Positions 17,581-26,844 of a stretch of DNA of 64,000 bases are shown here, in pieces. The notes beneath the pieces are model-generated. The model did not search any database, had not been told where the DNA came from, and saw only the letters and a program-made list of their open reading frames with translations. The first letter of the stretch is position 1, and each line of letters opens with the position of its first letter. Origin of the DNA: Microtetraspora sp. NBRC 16547 (GTDB taxonomy: Bacteria > Actinomycetota > Actinomycetes > Streptosporangiales > Streptosporangiaceae); the NCBI RefSeq assembly GCF_030268965.1, contig NZ_BSSE01000001.1, positions 321,796 to 385,795 on the forward strand. Reading direction: 5' to 3'. The position numbers and the translations under genes were made by a program.

Positions 17581-19188
17581 TCAGGAGTCGCGCTCCCAGG
17601 CGTACGGGTCGAGATAGATCACATGGCCGCCGCGGTCGTCGGTCTCGTCCACGATGTCGCTGCGCGGCGGCCGTACGGGCTCCGAGCGGGCGGCCCGCAT
17701 CGCGGCGAACGTCTCGGCGGCGGCCGCCGCGTGCTCGTCCGTCCAGTCGTCCTTGATCACCGGGATGGGCTGGGTGTCGGCCTCGGTCGCGTCCAGCCAG
17801 TGCCCAGGAAGCGCCCGGGAGCCCTTCTCCGTCAGGCGGACCCGGCCCGCGGCCTTGGCGATCACGGCGCCCGCCTTGCGCACCGGCTCGGGGGTGGCCG
17901 GTCGGCGCGAGATCAGACACCAGTTGGCGATGCCGGCGGAGATGCCCGCGGCCACGCCGACCTCCAGCGCCACCGACAGCGCCACCTCCCACGGTGACGG
18001 CCCGACGGCGGACAGGCGGGCGCCGCCGAGCGGACCGCCCGAGAGCGCGGCGAGCAGCCCCGCCATCGCGCCCGAGGTCAGACCGCAGCCGAACCCCCAG
18101 AGCGGAGCGGCCTCGATGGTCGGCGTCGGGGCGACGCGGGCCATGACGACCCCGGCGACCGCCCCGGCCAGGAACGGCAGCGCGATCACTCCCATGATCC
18201 ATGAAGGGGCGACGCCCGACTCCGGCAGTGCGCCGAGCAGCGGCACGGTGGGGATCGCGCTCAGCTTCACTCCCGTCGGCGCGACGAGGGTGCCCGTGCC
18301 GATGGCGAACCCCGGCCCCGCGATGTACGACAGGCCCCAGATCGCGGCGTTGACGAGGTAGAGCGCCTGAACCAGTACCAGCAGCAGCCCGCCGACGAAC
18401 CCGGGGCTGAGCATCTCGGACAGCCGCCGGATCTCCGGGAACTTCACCGCGATCGCCCCGAGGACCAGCAGCAGCCCGGCCACGAGCATGATGGACAAAG
18501 CGACGGCCGTGCCGACGACGACCGAACGGGTGCGGTCCGGGAGCAGTCGCAGCATCGACTTCCACGGCCCGATCGTGCGGGCGGTGGCCAGCGATCCCGC
18601 CAGGAAGGCCAACACGAGGTGGCTGGCCAGCGCCTCTCCGAGGAACGGCTGGGTGAGCTCGTTCTGGGCGACGAGGGCGATCATCCCGGCGAGCAGCGCG
18701 TACGGCGCGGCCAGCGAGATCCCGGCCTGGGCGACGAGCACGAGCTGCGCCCGGCGCCTGGCGTTCTCGACGTCGCGCGGCGTCCCCTTGGGCAGCCGGG
18801 CCGGCATGCGCAGCCGGAGGTCGGCGTCACGGGCCATCCACAGGCCCGCGCGGTACAGCAGGGCACCCGGCAGGATGGTCAGCCCGAGCGGCAGCAGCCC
18901 GACCCGTCCCCCGGGGATCGCGAACCCGGCGTGGTGGGCGGCCAGCCAGAGCTGGCACGCGGCGCGGAAGACACCGGGCAGTCCCTGGCCGAACGCGCCG
19001 CGAGGAGCGGCGGCCCAGCCGATGAGGGTGAGGGTGGTCAGCACCGCGAGGCCGACGCCGAGCGTGCCCGCTCCGGCGAGCATGCCCGACACGGGGAGCG
19101 GCCTGCGGGTCTCGTCGTCGTCGCCTTTGGGGAAGCGGCTGAGGACGGCACGGGGGGCTGTCCGTAGCTGGTCGAGAAAGGCCGTCAC
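17581..19188 (-). CDS. DUF6350 family membrane protein (PerM-like)
   Basis: A 535-aa polytopic membrane protein with about ten hydrophobic segments and a ~100-aa acidic/basic cytoplasmic tail. Sequence and position between purN and sucD match the actinobacterial DUF6350 family, related to mycobacterial PerM, which stabilises divisome protein FtsB. GTG 19188 has TGGGG just upstream. The frame stays open to 19407, but that part covers the sucD terminator hairpin and is not protein-like. The precise function in this organism is inference. Confidence 0.75.
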   Translation of the reverse strand: MTAFLDQLRTAPRAVLSRFPKGDDDETRRPLPVSGMLAGAGTLGVGLAVLTTLTLIGWAAAPRGAFGQGLPGVFRAACQLWLAAHHAGFAIPGGRVGLLPLGLTILPGALLYRAGLWMARDADLRLRMPARLPKGTPRDVENARRRAQLVLVAQAGISLAAPYALLAGMIALVAQNELTQPFLGEALASHLVLAFLAGSLATARTIGPWKSMLRLLPDRTRSVVVGTAVALSIMLVAGLLLVLGAIAVKFPEIRRLSEMLSPGFVGGLLLVLVQALYLVNAAIWGLSYIAGPGFAIGTGTLVAPTGVKLSAIPTVPLLGALPESGVAPSWIMGVIALPFLAGAVAGVVMARVAPTPTIEAAPLWGFGCGLTSGAMAGLLAALSGGPLGGARLSAVGPSPWEVALSVALEVGVAAGISAGIANWCLISRRPATPEPVRKAGAVIAKAAGRVRLTEKGSRALPGHWLDATEADTQPIPVIKDDWTDEHAAAAAETFAAMRAARSEPVRPPRSDIVDETDDRGGHVIYLDPYAWERDS

Positions 19189-19496
19189 GCTACCCCATGG
19201 TCCCAGCCGGTACGGCTTTCGCCACGTCGCCACGCCCAGTCCCGCCCGATTTGCCATGATCATCCCCGGGTGCTCCATGACCCGCCGGAAGCCGGGACGT
19301 GATCGGGTGCCGGGCGCTTGGGCCCTGATCCACGTGGCTACCGGCCCGCTCGGGCGCGAAACGACCGTGACCTCGCACTCACGGTGGAGTGCGAGGTCAC
19401 GGTTCACGAGCCGATGATCGGTCCGCGCGGGACGCGCGGGCGATCAGGCGATCAGGCGATCACGAGATCGAGCGATCTGCCGATCGGCCGGAAGGA
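19189..19496. other. Intergenic region downstream of sucCD
   Basis: 308 bp between the PerM-like start and the sucD stop. It holds the 40-bp perfect hairpin at 19364-19403 and, at about 19439-19462, three tandem GGCGATCA units. No convincing gene is seen. Confidence 0.7.
19364..19403 (-). terminator. Perfect 17-bp hairpin, probable sucCD terminator
   Basis: ACCGTGACCTCGCACTC (19364-19380) and its exact reverse complement (19387-19403) flank the loop ACGGTG. On the minus strand a short GTTTCG follows rather than a long U-tract. It lies 94 nt after sucD. Confidence 0.7.
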
Positions 19497-20372
19497 TCAG
19501 CGGGACTGCATGATCTCGCGCATGAGGCGAGCGGTCTCGCTGGGGGTCTTGCCGACGCGGACGCCGACCTTCTCCAGCGCTTCCTTCTTGGCCTGGGCCG
19601 TACCGGCGGAACCGGACACGATGGCGCCCGCGTGGCCCATGGTCTTGCCCTCGGGAGCGGTGAAGCCCGCGACGTAGGCGACGACCGGCTTGGTGACGTT
19701 CGCCTCGATGTAGGCGGCGGCCCGCTCCTCGGCGTCGCCGCCGATCTCGCCGATCATGACGATCGCGTCGGTGCCGGGGTCCTCCTGGAACGCCTGGAGG
19801 GCGTCGATGTGCGTGGTGCCGATGACGGGGTCGCCACCGATGCCGACGCAGCTGGAGAAGCCGAAGTCACGCAGCTCGTACATGAGCTGGTAGGTCAGCG
19901 TGCCCGACTTCGAGACCAGGCCGATGCGGCCGGGGGTGGTGATGTCGGCCGGGATGATGCCCGCGTTGGACGCGCCGGGCGAGGCGATACCGGGGCAGTT
20001 CGGCCCGATGATGCGGGTCTTGTTGCCCTTGGCGCCGGCGTAGGCCCAGAACTCGGTGGTGTCGTGGACCGGGACGCCCTCGGTGATGACCACGCAGAGC
20101 GGGATCTCGGCGTCGACGGCCTCCTTGACGGCGTCCTTGGTGAACGCCGGCGGCACGAAGACGACCGACACGTCGGCGCCGGTCTGCTCCATGGCCTCCT
20201 TGACCGTGCCGAACACGGGCAGGCCCTCGTGAACGGTGCCGGCCTTGCGGGCGTTGACGCCGCCGACGACCTTGGCACCGGCGGCGAGCATGCGGCGGGT
20301 GTGCTTGGTACCCTCCGCGCCGGTCATGCCCTGCACGATGATCTTGCTGTTCTCGGTCAGCCAGATAGCCAT
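19497..20372 (-). CDS. sucD: Succinyl-CoA ligase, alpha subunit
   Basis: With SucC makes ATP or GTP from succinyl-CoA in the TCA cycle. The 291-aa subunit has the CoA-binding Rossmann region ([10 protein letters not shown]), NCPGIASPG, and the phosphohistidine site in [10 protein letters not shown]. Its ATG overlaps the sucC stop as TAATG, implying translational coupling. Confidence 0.97.
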   Translation of the reverse strand: MAIWLTENSKIIVQGMTGAEGTKHTRRMLAAGAKVVGGVNARKAGTVHEGLPVFGTVKEAMEQTGADVSVVFVPPAFTKDAVKEAVDAEIPLCVVITEGVPVHDTTEFWAYAGAKGNKTRIIGPNCPGIASPGASNAGIIPADITTPGRIGLVSKSGTLTYQLMYELRDFGFSSCVGIGGDPVIGTTHIDALQAFQEDPGTDAIVMIGEIGGDAEERAAAYIEANVTKPVVAYVAGFTAPEGKTMGHAGAIVSGSAGTAQAKKEALEKVGVRVGKTPSETARLMREIMQSR

Positions 20373-21553
20373 TACGCACCTACCGCAGCAAGCTCGGCGG
20401 CGCGCTTGGCCGCGTCGTCCATGGTGTCCACCAGCTCGACGCGCGGCAGCGCGGCGTCGGCCAGGATCTGCCGCCCCAGAGCGGCGTTGTTGCCGTCCAG
20501 GCGCACCACCAGCGGGTGGGTCACGGCCTCGCCGCGGCTCTCCAGCAGCTGGAACGCGGAGACGATGCCGTTGGCGACCGCGTCACACGCGGTGATGCCG
20601 CCGAAGACGTTCACGAAGACCGACTTCACGGACGGGTCGGAGAGGATGATCTCCAGGCCGTTGGCCATGACCTCGGCCGAGGCGCCTCCGCCGATGTCGA
20701 GGAAGTTGGCCGGCTTCGGCTGGCCGGGGAACGCCTCGCCGGCGTAGGCGACCACGTCGAGCGTGGACATGACCAGCCCCGCGCCGTTGCCGATGATGCC
20801 GACGGTGCCGTCGAGCTTGACGTAATTGAGGTGCTTCTCCTTGGCCCGCGCCTCAAGGGGGTCCTCGGCGGCCTTGTCGACGTACGCCGCGTGCTCCGCC
20901 TGGCGGAAGTTGGCGTTCTCGTCGAGGGTGACCTTGCCGTCGAGTGCCTTCACCTGGCCGTCGGCGGAAAGGATCATGGGGTTGACCTCGACGAGAGTGG
21001 CGTCCTCGTCGACGAAAACGGCCCAGAGCTTCTCGATGAGGGCGGCGGCGCCGTCCAGCGACTGCTCGGGCAGGCCACCGGCCTGCGCGATCGCGCGCGC
21101 CTTGGCGAGATCGATACCCTCGATGGGGTTGACCGGAACCTTGGCCACCTTCTCGGGTGCGGTGTGCGCGACTTCTTCGATGTCCATGCCGCCCGCAGCC
21201 GAGCAGATGGCCAGGAACGTGCGGTTCGCGCGGTCGAGGAGGAAGGAGAAGTAGTACTCCTCGGCGATCTGGCTGGCCTCCTCGATCAGGACCTTGTGGA
21301 CCGTGTGGCCCTTGATGTCCATCCCGAGGATCTGCGTCGCCTTGTCGTGAGCGTCGCCCGCGTCATCCGCCACCTTGACGCCACCGGCCTTGCCGCGGCC
21401 CCCGGTCTTGACCTGGGCCTTGACCACGACACGGCCGGTGAGCTGCTCGGCAGCCGCGCGCGCCTCGTCCACGGTGTGCGCGACGATGCCGCGCGGCACC
21501 GGGATGCCGTACTCCGCGAAGAGCTCCTTCGCCTGATGTTCGAACAGGTCCAC
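20372..21553 (-). CDS. sucC: Succinyl-CoA ligase, beta subunit
   Basis: ATP-grasp subunit that binds nucleotide and succinate. The 393-aa protein begins [12 protein letters not shown] at GTG 21553 (AAGGAC upstream) and contains [16 protein letters not shown] and the C-terminal NIFGGI-type motif (here NVFGGIT). Promoter elements must lie in 21554-21721, where the arms GCCAGGC/GCCTGGC at 21592-21615 may form a leader hairpin. Confidence 0.97.
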   Translation of the reverse strand: MDLFEHQAKELFAEYGIPVPRGIVAHTVDEARAAAEQLTGRVVVKAQVKTGGRGKAGGVKVADDAGDAHDKATQILGMDIKGHTVHKVLIEEASQIAEEYYFSFLLDRANRTFLAICSAAGGMDIEEVAHTAPEKVAKVPVNPIEGIDLAKARAIAQAGGLPEQSLDGAAALIEKLWAVFVDEDATLVEVNPMILSADGQVKALDGKVTLDENANFRQAEHAAYVDKAAEDPLEARAKEKHLNYVKLDGTVGIIGNGAGLVMSTLDVVAYAGEAFPGQPKPANFLDIGGGASAEVMANGLEIILSDPSVKSVFVNVFGGITACDAVANGIVSAFQLLESRGEAVTHPLVVRLDGNNAALGRQILADAALPRVELVDTMDDAAKRAAELAAVGA

Positions 21554-21721
21554 GAGGGTCCGTCCTTCGGCTGATCTTCTAAATGTCGAGGGCCAGGCCG
21601 GTTGACCTGCCTGGCATTTCCGCGCATGAAGCCTAGCCCTAGCGAGGACGTGAATACGTCATGGGGTCCCGTTAAGCCCTTGCAAAGGACAGATGGATAG
21701 GGCAAAGTTACGCAAAAGATC

Positions 21722-22120
21722 CTAAATCCCTGTGGGGACCGTGGAGCGTACCCAATCGACGATCTGCTCGGTCGTCGCGCCGGGGGTGAAAATCCCGGCC
21801 ACGCCCATCCTCGTGAGCTCGGGGATGTCGGCCTCCGGGATGATCCCTCCGCCGAAAACCACGATGTCCTCGGCGTCCTGCTCCTTGAGGAGCTCCATGA
21901 GCCGGGCGAAGAGGGTCATGTGCGCACCCGACAGGATCGACAGGCCGATCGCCCCCGCGTCCTCCTGGATCGCGGTCTGCACGATCTGCTCAGGCGTCTG
22001 GTGCAGGCCGGTGTAGACGACCTCCATGCCCGCGTCGCGCAGCGCACGCGCGACCACCTTGATGCCACGGTCATGCCCGTCCAGCCCCGGCTTGGCAAGA
22101 ACGATCCGAATCGCACCCAC
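21722..22120 (-). CDS. Stand-alone cobalamin (B12)-binding subunit of an acyl-CoA mutase
   Basis: A 132-aa Rossmann-fold B12 domain with the DGHDRG form of the DxHxxG base-off motif, then SILSGAH and FGGGIIP. It matches the small subunit of isobutyryl-CoA mutase (IcmB) or the free C-terminal domain of methylmalonyl-CoA mutase. GTG 22120 is supported by GGGGAGGT; the frame is open to 22150. No large mutase subunit is in the window, so its partner must be elsewhere. The neighbouring sucCD consumes succinyl-CoA, the product of methylmalonyl-CoA mutase, a plausible functional link. Confidence 0.85.
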   Translation of the reverse strand: MGAIRIVLAKPGLDGHDRGIKVVARALRDAGMEVVYTGLHQTPEQIVQTAIQEDAGAIGLSILSGAHMTLFARLMELLKEQDAEDIVVFGGGIIPEADIPELTRMGVAGIFTPGATTEQIVDWVRSTVPTGI

Positions 22121-22500
22121 GTGACCTCCCCGCAACGCGCCCGGTTTCACATCCTCGCCGACTCTGCCCCTCCGTCCAAGAGCCGAGGGCTCGGAACGCG
22201 GGCGGCGCTCTCGTCCGCAGCCGGACGCCGCCGCGGAGCACCACGAGGGTCGCCCGTACGGCTCCCGCGCGGCGACGCCATGAGGGGACGGCGGTCCGGC
22301 CTGGCGACCGCGGACGGCGGTCCGACGCGGCGGCCGGGGAACGGTCCATCGGATCCCCGAAAGTACTGAGGGAATCCACAGGAAATGTGGAATTTCGTGA
22401 CTTTGCCGTAATCATTACCCGGCAGGATGCTCCATGATCACCTTATCTTGATCACCTTCTCCGCGAGAGGGGAAGGCACTCAACGGGAGGAACCCCCCTT
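22121..22500. other. Intergenic region, divergent promoters
   Basis: 380 bp without a convincing gene. It contains TCCACA-GGAAA-TGTGGA (22375-22391), two copies of TGATCACCTT (22435-22444 and 22449-22458) close to the gene at 22501, and a ribosome site GGGAGG just before that gene. These are candidate regulatory sites only. Confidence 0.5.
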
Positions 22501-23400
22501 ATGAGGCGAATTATCGCCACTTTGGCTTCCGTGGGCACCGCCGCACTCCTGGCCCCTGTGATCGCCGCTCCCGCCCAGGCCCAGGCGCAGGCGCGCCCGA
22601 CCGATCCGGTCACGGCGCTCACCAAGCAGTTCCAGGTCAAGCGCGGCGTGCACGCGACATCCGCCGCGAAGATCAACATCGGCGGGAGCGTCGCGTTCAA
22701 GGTCAGGTCGGAGGGAGACCTCCAGTTCGGCCGCTCGGGCGTCGTGGCCTCCGACATCACGACCAAGAACGATTTCGGCGACCTCTTCGAGGAAGACGAG
22801 TCGCTCAAGGGGATCAACAAGCCCACACGGACCATCACGATCAACAAGACCGCCTACGTCTCCGGCGGCATCTACGACGAGCTCATCCCCTCGGGCAAGA
22901 GCTGGCTCCGCGCGCCCGGGAGCTCTCCGACGTCGTTCGGCGGCGGCCAGTTCATCGACGTGTTCGACACGAGCAGCCTGCGCGCCGTGCTCGCGACCAC
23001 CAAGGCCAAGGGCAACGGCGGCACGGTCGACGGGACGCGGACCACCGTCTACCGCGGCGCCATCACGCTCAAGCAGCTCTCCGCGTCGTCCCCGGCGATG
23101 AAGCAGCAGCTCAAGGGCATGGACGCCAAGACCGGCAAGACCGTGCTCAACTGGAAGCTCTGGGTCGGCTCGGACCAGCTGATCCGCCGCGTGACGGCGG
23201 CGGCGACCTTCACGATAAAGAGCAAGAAGATGTCCATCGACATGGACATGACCAGCGACACCAAGTTCACCAAGTGGGGGTCGAAGGTGTCCATCACCGC
23301 TCCCCCGGCGAGCGAGGTCGCCACGGCGTCGGAGATCGAGGGCCCCATGCCCGAGATGCCGACCGTCATCACGCCCGGCATGATGGCGGGGAAGCTGTGA
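22501..23400 (+). CDS. Secreted LppX/LprAFG-like protein
   Basis: A 299-aa exported protein with a clear Sec signal (basic MRR, hydrophobic core, cleavage around APAQAQA). The mature part has the beta-rich pattern of LppX/LprG-type lipid-carrier or surface proteins, but no lipobox Cys, so it is likely secreted rather than acylated. ATG 22501 follows GGGAGG at good spacing. Family assignment rests on overall resemblance; its role is unknown. A strong terminator follows. Confidence 0.7.
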   Translation: MRRIIATLASVGTAALLAPVIAAPAQAQAQARPTDPVTALTKQFQVKRGVHATSAAKINIGGSVAFKVRSEGDLQFGRSGVVASDITTKNDFGDLFEEDESLKGINKPTRTITINKTAYVSGGIYDELIPSGKSWLRAPGSSPTSFGGGQFIDVFDTSSLRAVLATTKAKGNGGTVDGTRTTVYRGAITLKQLSASSPAMKQQLKGMDAKTGKTVLNWKLWVGSDQLIRRVTAAATFTIKSKKMSIDMDMTSDTKFTKWGSKVSITAPPASEVATASEIEGPMPEMPTVITPGMMAGKL

Positions 23401-23402
23401 CC

Positions 23403-23452
23403 GTGAGCACACGGAAGTGAGCCCACGGCAGTACGTGAGCGCACGGCAGTAG
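23403..23452. repeat. Degenerate 14-18-bp tandem repeat after the stop codon
   Basis: Three units starting GTGAGC(A/C/G)CACGG at 23403, 23417 and 23435 begin 2 nt after the secreted-protein stop codon. Confidence 0.8.
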
Positions 23453-23454
23453 AC

Positions 23455-23491
23455 GAGGGCCCCGCGGAACCGCCCGTTCCGCGGGGCCCTC
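23455..23491. terminator. Strong terminator hairpin
   Basis: GAGGGCCCCGCGGAAC and its exact complement form a 16-bp stem with loop CGCCC. It lies between the convergent secreted-protein and pcrA genes and can serve both. No long T-run is present. Confidence 0.8.
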
Positions 23492-23614
23492 TCGCGTCCA
23501 GAACGCCCGTGAGATCCGCATCCGAGTAAGAAGCCCGCCGCTGGAACCGGCACACGGCCGGGCACAGCGGCATGAGGTCACCCGCTGCCGGCGGCTACCG
23601 GTGCGAGACCGGCG

Positions 23615-25873
23615 TCAGAGCTTTTCGACCTTGGCGTAAGCCAGCATCAGGGTCTTCTCGCCCCCGGAGCCGAAGTCGATCTTGACTCGGGTCTTCTCGG
23701 CCTGCCCCTCCACCGCCACGACCGTGCCCAGGCCGAAGCTGTCATGGGTCACCCGGTCGCCGGCGGCCAGGTTCGGGATGGCCCGCCCGCCGCCGCGCGC
23801 GGGCGCGGGAGCCGTACGGGACTCGCGTGAGGCGGCGCCCCAGGCGGTCTTGGACGGATCGCTGCGCCACTCGACGAGGTCGTTCGGCACCTCCGACAGG
23901 AACCGCGACGCCGGGTTGAACGACGGCGCCCCCCACGACGAGCGCACCGCCGCGCGGGACAGGTAGAGCCGGCGCTGCGCCCGGGTGATGCCGACGTAGG
24001 CCAGGCGGCGCTCCTCCTCCAGCTCCTTGGGGTCGCTCATGGAGCGCATGTGCGGGAAGACGCCGTCCTCCATCGCGGTGAGGAACACCACGGGGAACTC
24101 CAGGCCCTTCGCGGTGTGCAGGGTCATCAGCGTGACGACGCCGCCGTGCTCCTCGCCCTCGGGGATCTGGTCGGCGTCGGCGACCAGCGAGACCTGCTCC
24201 AGGAAGTCGACCAGCGTGCCGTCCGGGTTGCTCTCCTCGAACTCCGCGGCCACGGCGATCAGCTCGTTGAGGTTCTCCAGGCGGCTCTCGTCCTGCGGGT
24301 CGCCCGACGTCTCCAGATCGGTGCGGTAGCCGGTGGCGTTGAGCACCTCCTCCGCCAGCTCGGACAGCGGCAGCTCCTTGGCCCGGAGATCGTCGAGCAG
24401 GGCGGTGAACTCCCTGATCGAGTTCAGCGAGCGGGTGGCCAGCCCGTGTGCCTCGTCGGCCCGCCGCAGGCCCTCCCAGAAGCTGATCCGCTCGCGGCTC
24501 GCGAACGCCTCGATCATCGCCTCGGCCCGGTCGCCGATGCCGCGCTTGGGGACGTTCAGCACCCGGCGCAGGGAGACCGTGTCGTACGGGTTGGCCAGGA
24601 CGCGCAGGTAGGCGAGCAGGTCCTTGACCTCCTTGCGCTCGTAGAAGCGCACCCCGCCGACCACCTTGTACGGCAGGCCGGTCCGAATGAAGACCTCCTC
24701 GAAGACGCGCGAGGCGGCGTTGGTCCGGTAGAAGATGGCCACCTGGCCCGGGGTGACGTCCTCCTCGTCGGAGAGCCGGTCCACCTCCTGGGCGACGAAC
24801 ATGGCCTCGTCGTGCTCGTTGTCCGCGACATATCCGATGATCTTGGGACCGGCGCCCTGGTCGGACCAGAGGTTCTTGGGCTTGCGGCTCTCGTTGCGGG
24901 CGATCACCGCGTTCGCGGCGTTGAGGATGGTCTGGGTGGAGCGGTAGTTCTGCTCCAGCAGGATCGTCTTGGCGTCCGGATAGTCCCGCTCGAACTCCAG
25001 GATGTTGCGGATCGAGGCGCCGCGGAAGGCGTAGATCGACTGGTCCGCGTCGCCCACCACGACCAACTCGGCGGGCGCGACCCGCTCCTCGCCCGGCTCC
25101 GACGGGCGGACCAGGTCGCCGTCGGCCGTCCTGAGCTCGGGCCGCCCGACCAGCTCGCGAACGAGGACGTACTGCGCATGGTTGGTGTCCTGGTATTCGT
25201 CGACCATCACGTGGCGGAAGCGCCGCCGGTAGTGCTCGGCCACGTCGGGGAAGAGCTGGAACAGCGTGACCGTGAGCATGATCAGGTCGTCGAAGTCCAT
25301 CGCGCCGGCCTCGGTGAGCCGCGCCTGATAGGTGCGGTACGCCTGGGCGAGCGTGCGCTCCAGATGCGTCTTCGCGTTGTCCGCCGCCGTTTCGTAGTCG
25401 ATCAGCTCGTTCTTGAAGTTGCTGACCTGGGCGGAGAACGCCTTGGGCGGGTAACGCTTCGGATCGAGGTCCAGCTCGCGGCAGACCATCGCCATGAGCC
25501 GCTGCGCGTCGGCCTGGTCATAGATCGAGAAGCTGCTCGTGAAGCCGAGCCGCTTGGCCTCCCGGCGCAGGATGCGCACGCACGCGCTGTGGAAGGTCAT
25601 CACCCACATGGCCTTGGACCGGGGACCGATGAGCCGGTCGACCCGCTCCTTCATCTCCTTGGCGGCCTTGTTGGTGAACGTGATCGCCAGGATCTCGCCC
25701 GGCTGGACCCCCCGCTCGGACAGCAGGTACGCGATGCGATGGGTGAGCACCCGGGTCTTTCCCGAGCCGGCCCCGGCGACGATGAGCAGGGGGCTTCCCT
25801 GGTGGACGACGGCCTCCCGCTGGTGCGGGTTGAGACCGTCGAGCAAAGGATGAGTGATGGCTCGGGTGGACAC
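23615..25873 (-). CDS. pcrA: ATP-dependent DNA helicase UvrD/PcrA
   Basis: Superfamily 1A 3'-5' helicase for nucleotide-excision and mismatch-independent repair and for clearing RecA or stalled complexes. The 752-aa product has motif I GAGSGKT, motif II VDEYQDTNHAQ, motif III ADQSIYAFRGA, motif IV QNYRST, the TLHTAKGLEFP region, and a C-terminal Tudor-like PcrA tail (GDRVTHDSFGLG). GTG 25873 is chosen because the sequence upstream is non-homologous and the frame only by chance extends to 26092; TACGCT 6 nt before it suggests a leaderless transcript. Confidence 0.95.
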   Translation of the reverse strand: MSTRAITHPLLDGLNPHQREAVVHQGSPLLIVAGAGSGKTRVLTHRIAYLLSERGVQPGEILAITFTNKAAKEMKERVDRLIGPRSKAMWVMTFHSACVRILRREAKRLGFTSSFSIYDQADAQRLMAMVCRELDLDPKRYPPKAFSAQVSNFKNELIDYETAADNAKTHLERTLAQAYRTYQARLTEAGAMDFDDLIMLTVTLFQLFPDVAEHYRRRFRHVMVDEYQDTNHAQYVLVRELVGRPELRTADGDLVRPSEPGEERVAPAELVVVGDADQSIYAFRGASIRNILEFERDYPDAKTILLEQNYRSTQTILNAANAVIARNESRKPKNLWSDQGAGPKIIGYVADNEHDEAMFVAQEVDRLSDEEDVTPGQVAIFYRTNAASRVFEEVFIRTGLPYKVVGGVRFYERKEVKDLLAYLRVLANPYDTVSLRRVLNVPKRGIGDRAEAMIEAFASRERISFWEGLRRADEAHGLATRSLNSIREFTALLDDLRAKELPLSELAEEVLNATGYRTDLETSGDPQDESRLENLNELIAVAAEFEESNPDGTLVDFLEQVSLVADADQIPEGEEHGGVVTLMTLHTAKGLEFPVVFLTAMEDGVFPHMRSMSDPKELEEERRLAYVGITRAQRRLYLSRAAVRSSWGAPSFNPASRFLSEVPNDLVEWRSDPSKTAWGAASRESRTAPAPARGGGRAIPNLAAGDRVTHDSFGLGTVVAVEGQAEKTRVKIDFGSGGEKTLMLAYAKVEKL

Positions 25874-25993
25874 GTCCCTAGCGTATGACCGTCCACCGAC
25901 ATCCAGCACCCCGATCACGCGCCGCCTGCGCCTCCCCCTCATGCCCGCCTCCCGTGTGTCGGCGCGGGACCGGCGAGGAGCAGGATCGGACGG

Positions 25994-26731
25994 GTGAACA
26001 CGCTCCTGCCGGTCACTCCCCAGCTCGGTGTCGTGATGGTGCTGCTCGCCCTCGCCGCCGCCGGGGTCGCCGCACTCGGCCGCCTCGGGCACTCGGCGGC
26101 GATCCTGACCGCGTCCGTCCGCGCGGCGGTCCAGCTCGCCGTGGTGTCCACCGCCATCGTGTGGGCGATCACGTACCTGCCCGCCGTGGCGGGGTTCCTC
26201 ATGGTGATGTACCTGGTGGCGAGCGTCACCGCCGGGCGGCGGATCACGAAGAGCGCGGCCGCCTGGTGGGCCGCGCTGCCCGTCGCGGCGGGGACGGCGC
26301 CGGTGCTCGTCCTGATGATCGCCGCCGGCGTGCTTCCGGTGCGGGGGATCGTGCTCGTGCCGATCACCGGGATCCTGCTCGGCGGCTGCCTCACCGCGAC
26401 GTCCCTGGCCGGGCGCAGGGCGCTCGACGAGCTGCGACAGCGGCGCGGCGAGGTGGAGGCCGCGCTCTCCCTCGGTTTCTCCGCCCGCGACGCGGCGATG
26501 GAGATCTGCCGTCCGTCCGCCGCCCAGGCGCTCGTTCCGGCGCTGGACCAGACGAGGACGGTGGGCTTGGTGACCCTGCCCGGCGCGTTCGTCGGCATGA
26601 TGCTCGCGGGCTCAGGGCCCGTCCAGGCGGGAGCCGTCCAACTGGCCGTGCTGATCGCGCTCCTCGCCGCGGAGTCCCTGGCCGTCGTCGTGACGATCGA
26701 GCTCGCCGCTCGCGGCCGGTTCCCGCTCTGA
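25994..26731 (+). CDS. FetB/YbbM (UPF0014) family transporter permease
   Basis: A 245-aa protein with about six or seven membrane helices matching the UPF0014/FetB family, whose E. coli member works with the ATPase FetA in iron export and peroxide resistance. GTG 25994 follows a GAGGAG. No fetA-type ATPase is adjacent, so it works with a distant partner or alone. The last ~20 bp and stop codon are duplicated immediately downstream. Confidence 0.8.
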   Translation: MNTLLPVTPQLGVVMVLLALAAAGVAALGRLGHSAAILTASVRAAVQLAVVSTAIVWAITYLPAVAGFLMVMYLVASVTAGRRITKSAAAWWAALPVAAGTAPVLVLMIAAGVLPVRGIVLVPITGILLGGCLTATSLAGRRALDELRQRRGEVEAALSLGFSARDAAMEICRPSAAQALVPALDQTRTVGLVTLPGAFVGMMLAGSGPVQAGAVQLAVLIALLAAESLAVVVTIELAARGRFPL

Positions 26732-26780
26732 CCGCTTCTGTCCGACCCGCCGCGCGGCCGGTTCCCGCTCTGACCGCTTC
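26711..26780. repeat. 28-bp direct duplication of the fetB 3' end
   Basis: The same 28 bp occurs at 26711-26738 (including the stop codon) and 26753-26780, period 42 bp, identical. It is a recent tandem duplication of a gene end. Confidence 0.9.
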
Positions 26781-26826
26781 CACGTACGTGACGATCCGAC
26801 CCGCCGCACGCTCTGATCGTCCGTTC

Positions 26827-26842
26827 TCCACCCGAGGGTGGA
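26827..26842. terminator. Small hairpin between fetB and CPBP protease genes
   Basis: TCCACC, loop CGAG, GGTGGA, directly beyond the CPBP gene stop. Convergent position suggests a terminator; no T-run. Confidence 0.4.
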
Positions 26843-26844
26843 GA

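Noticed and set aside
19189-19407. Longer N-terminus for the PerM-like protein
   Set aside because: The extra frame covers the sucCD terminator hairpin and lacks membrane-protein character; GTG 19188 fits better.
25874-26092. Longer N-terminus for PcrA
   Set aside because: The extension is His/Arg/Gly-rich, overlaps the divergent fetB gene, and PcrA proteins begin at about the GTG at 25873.
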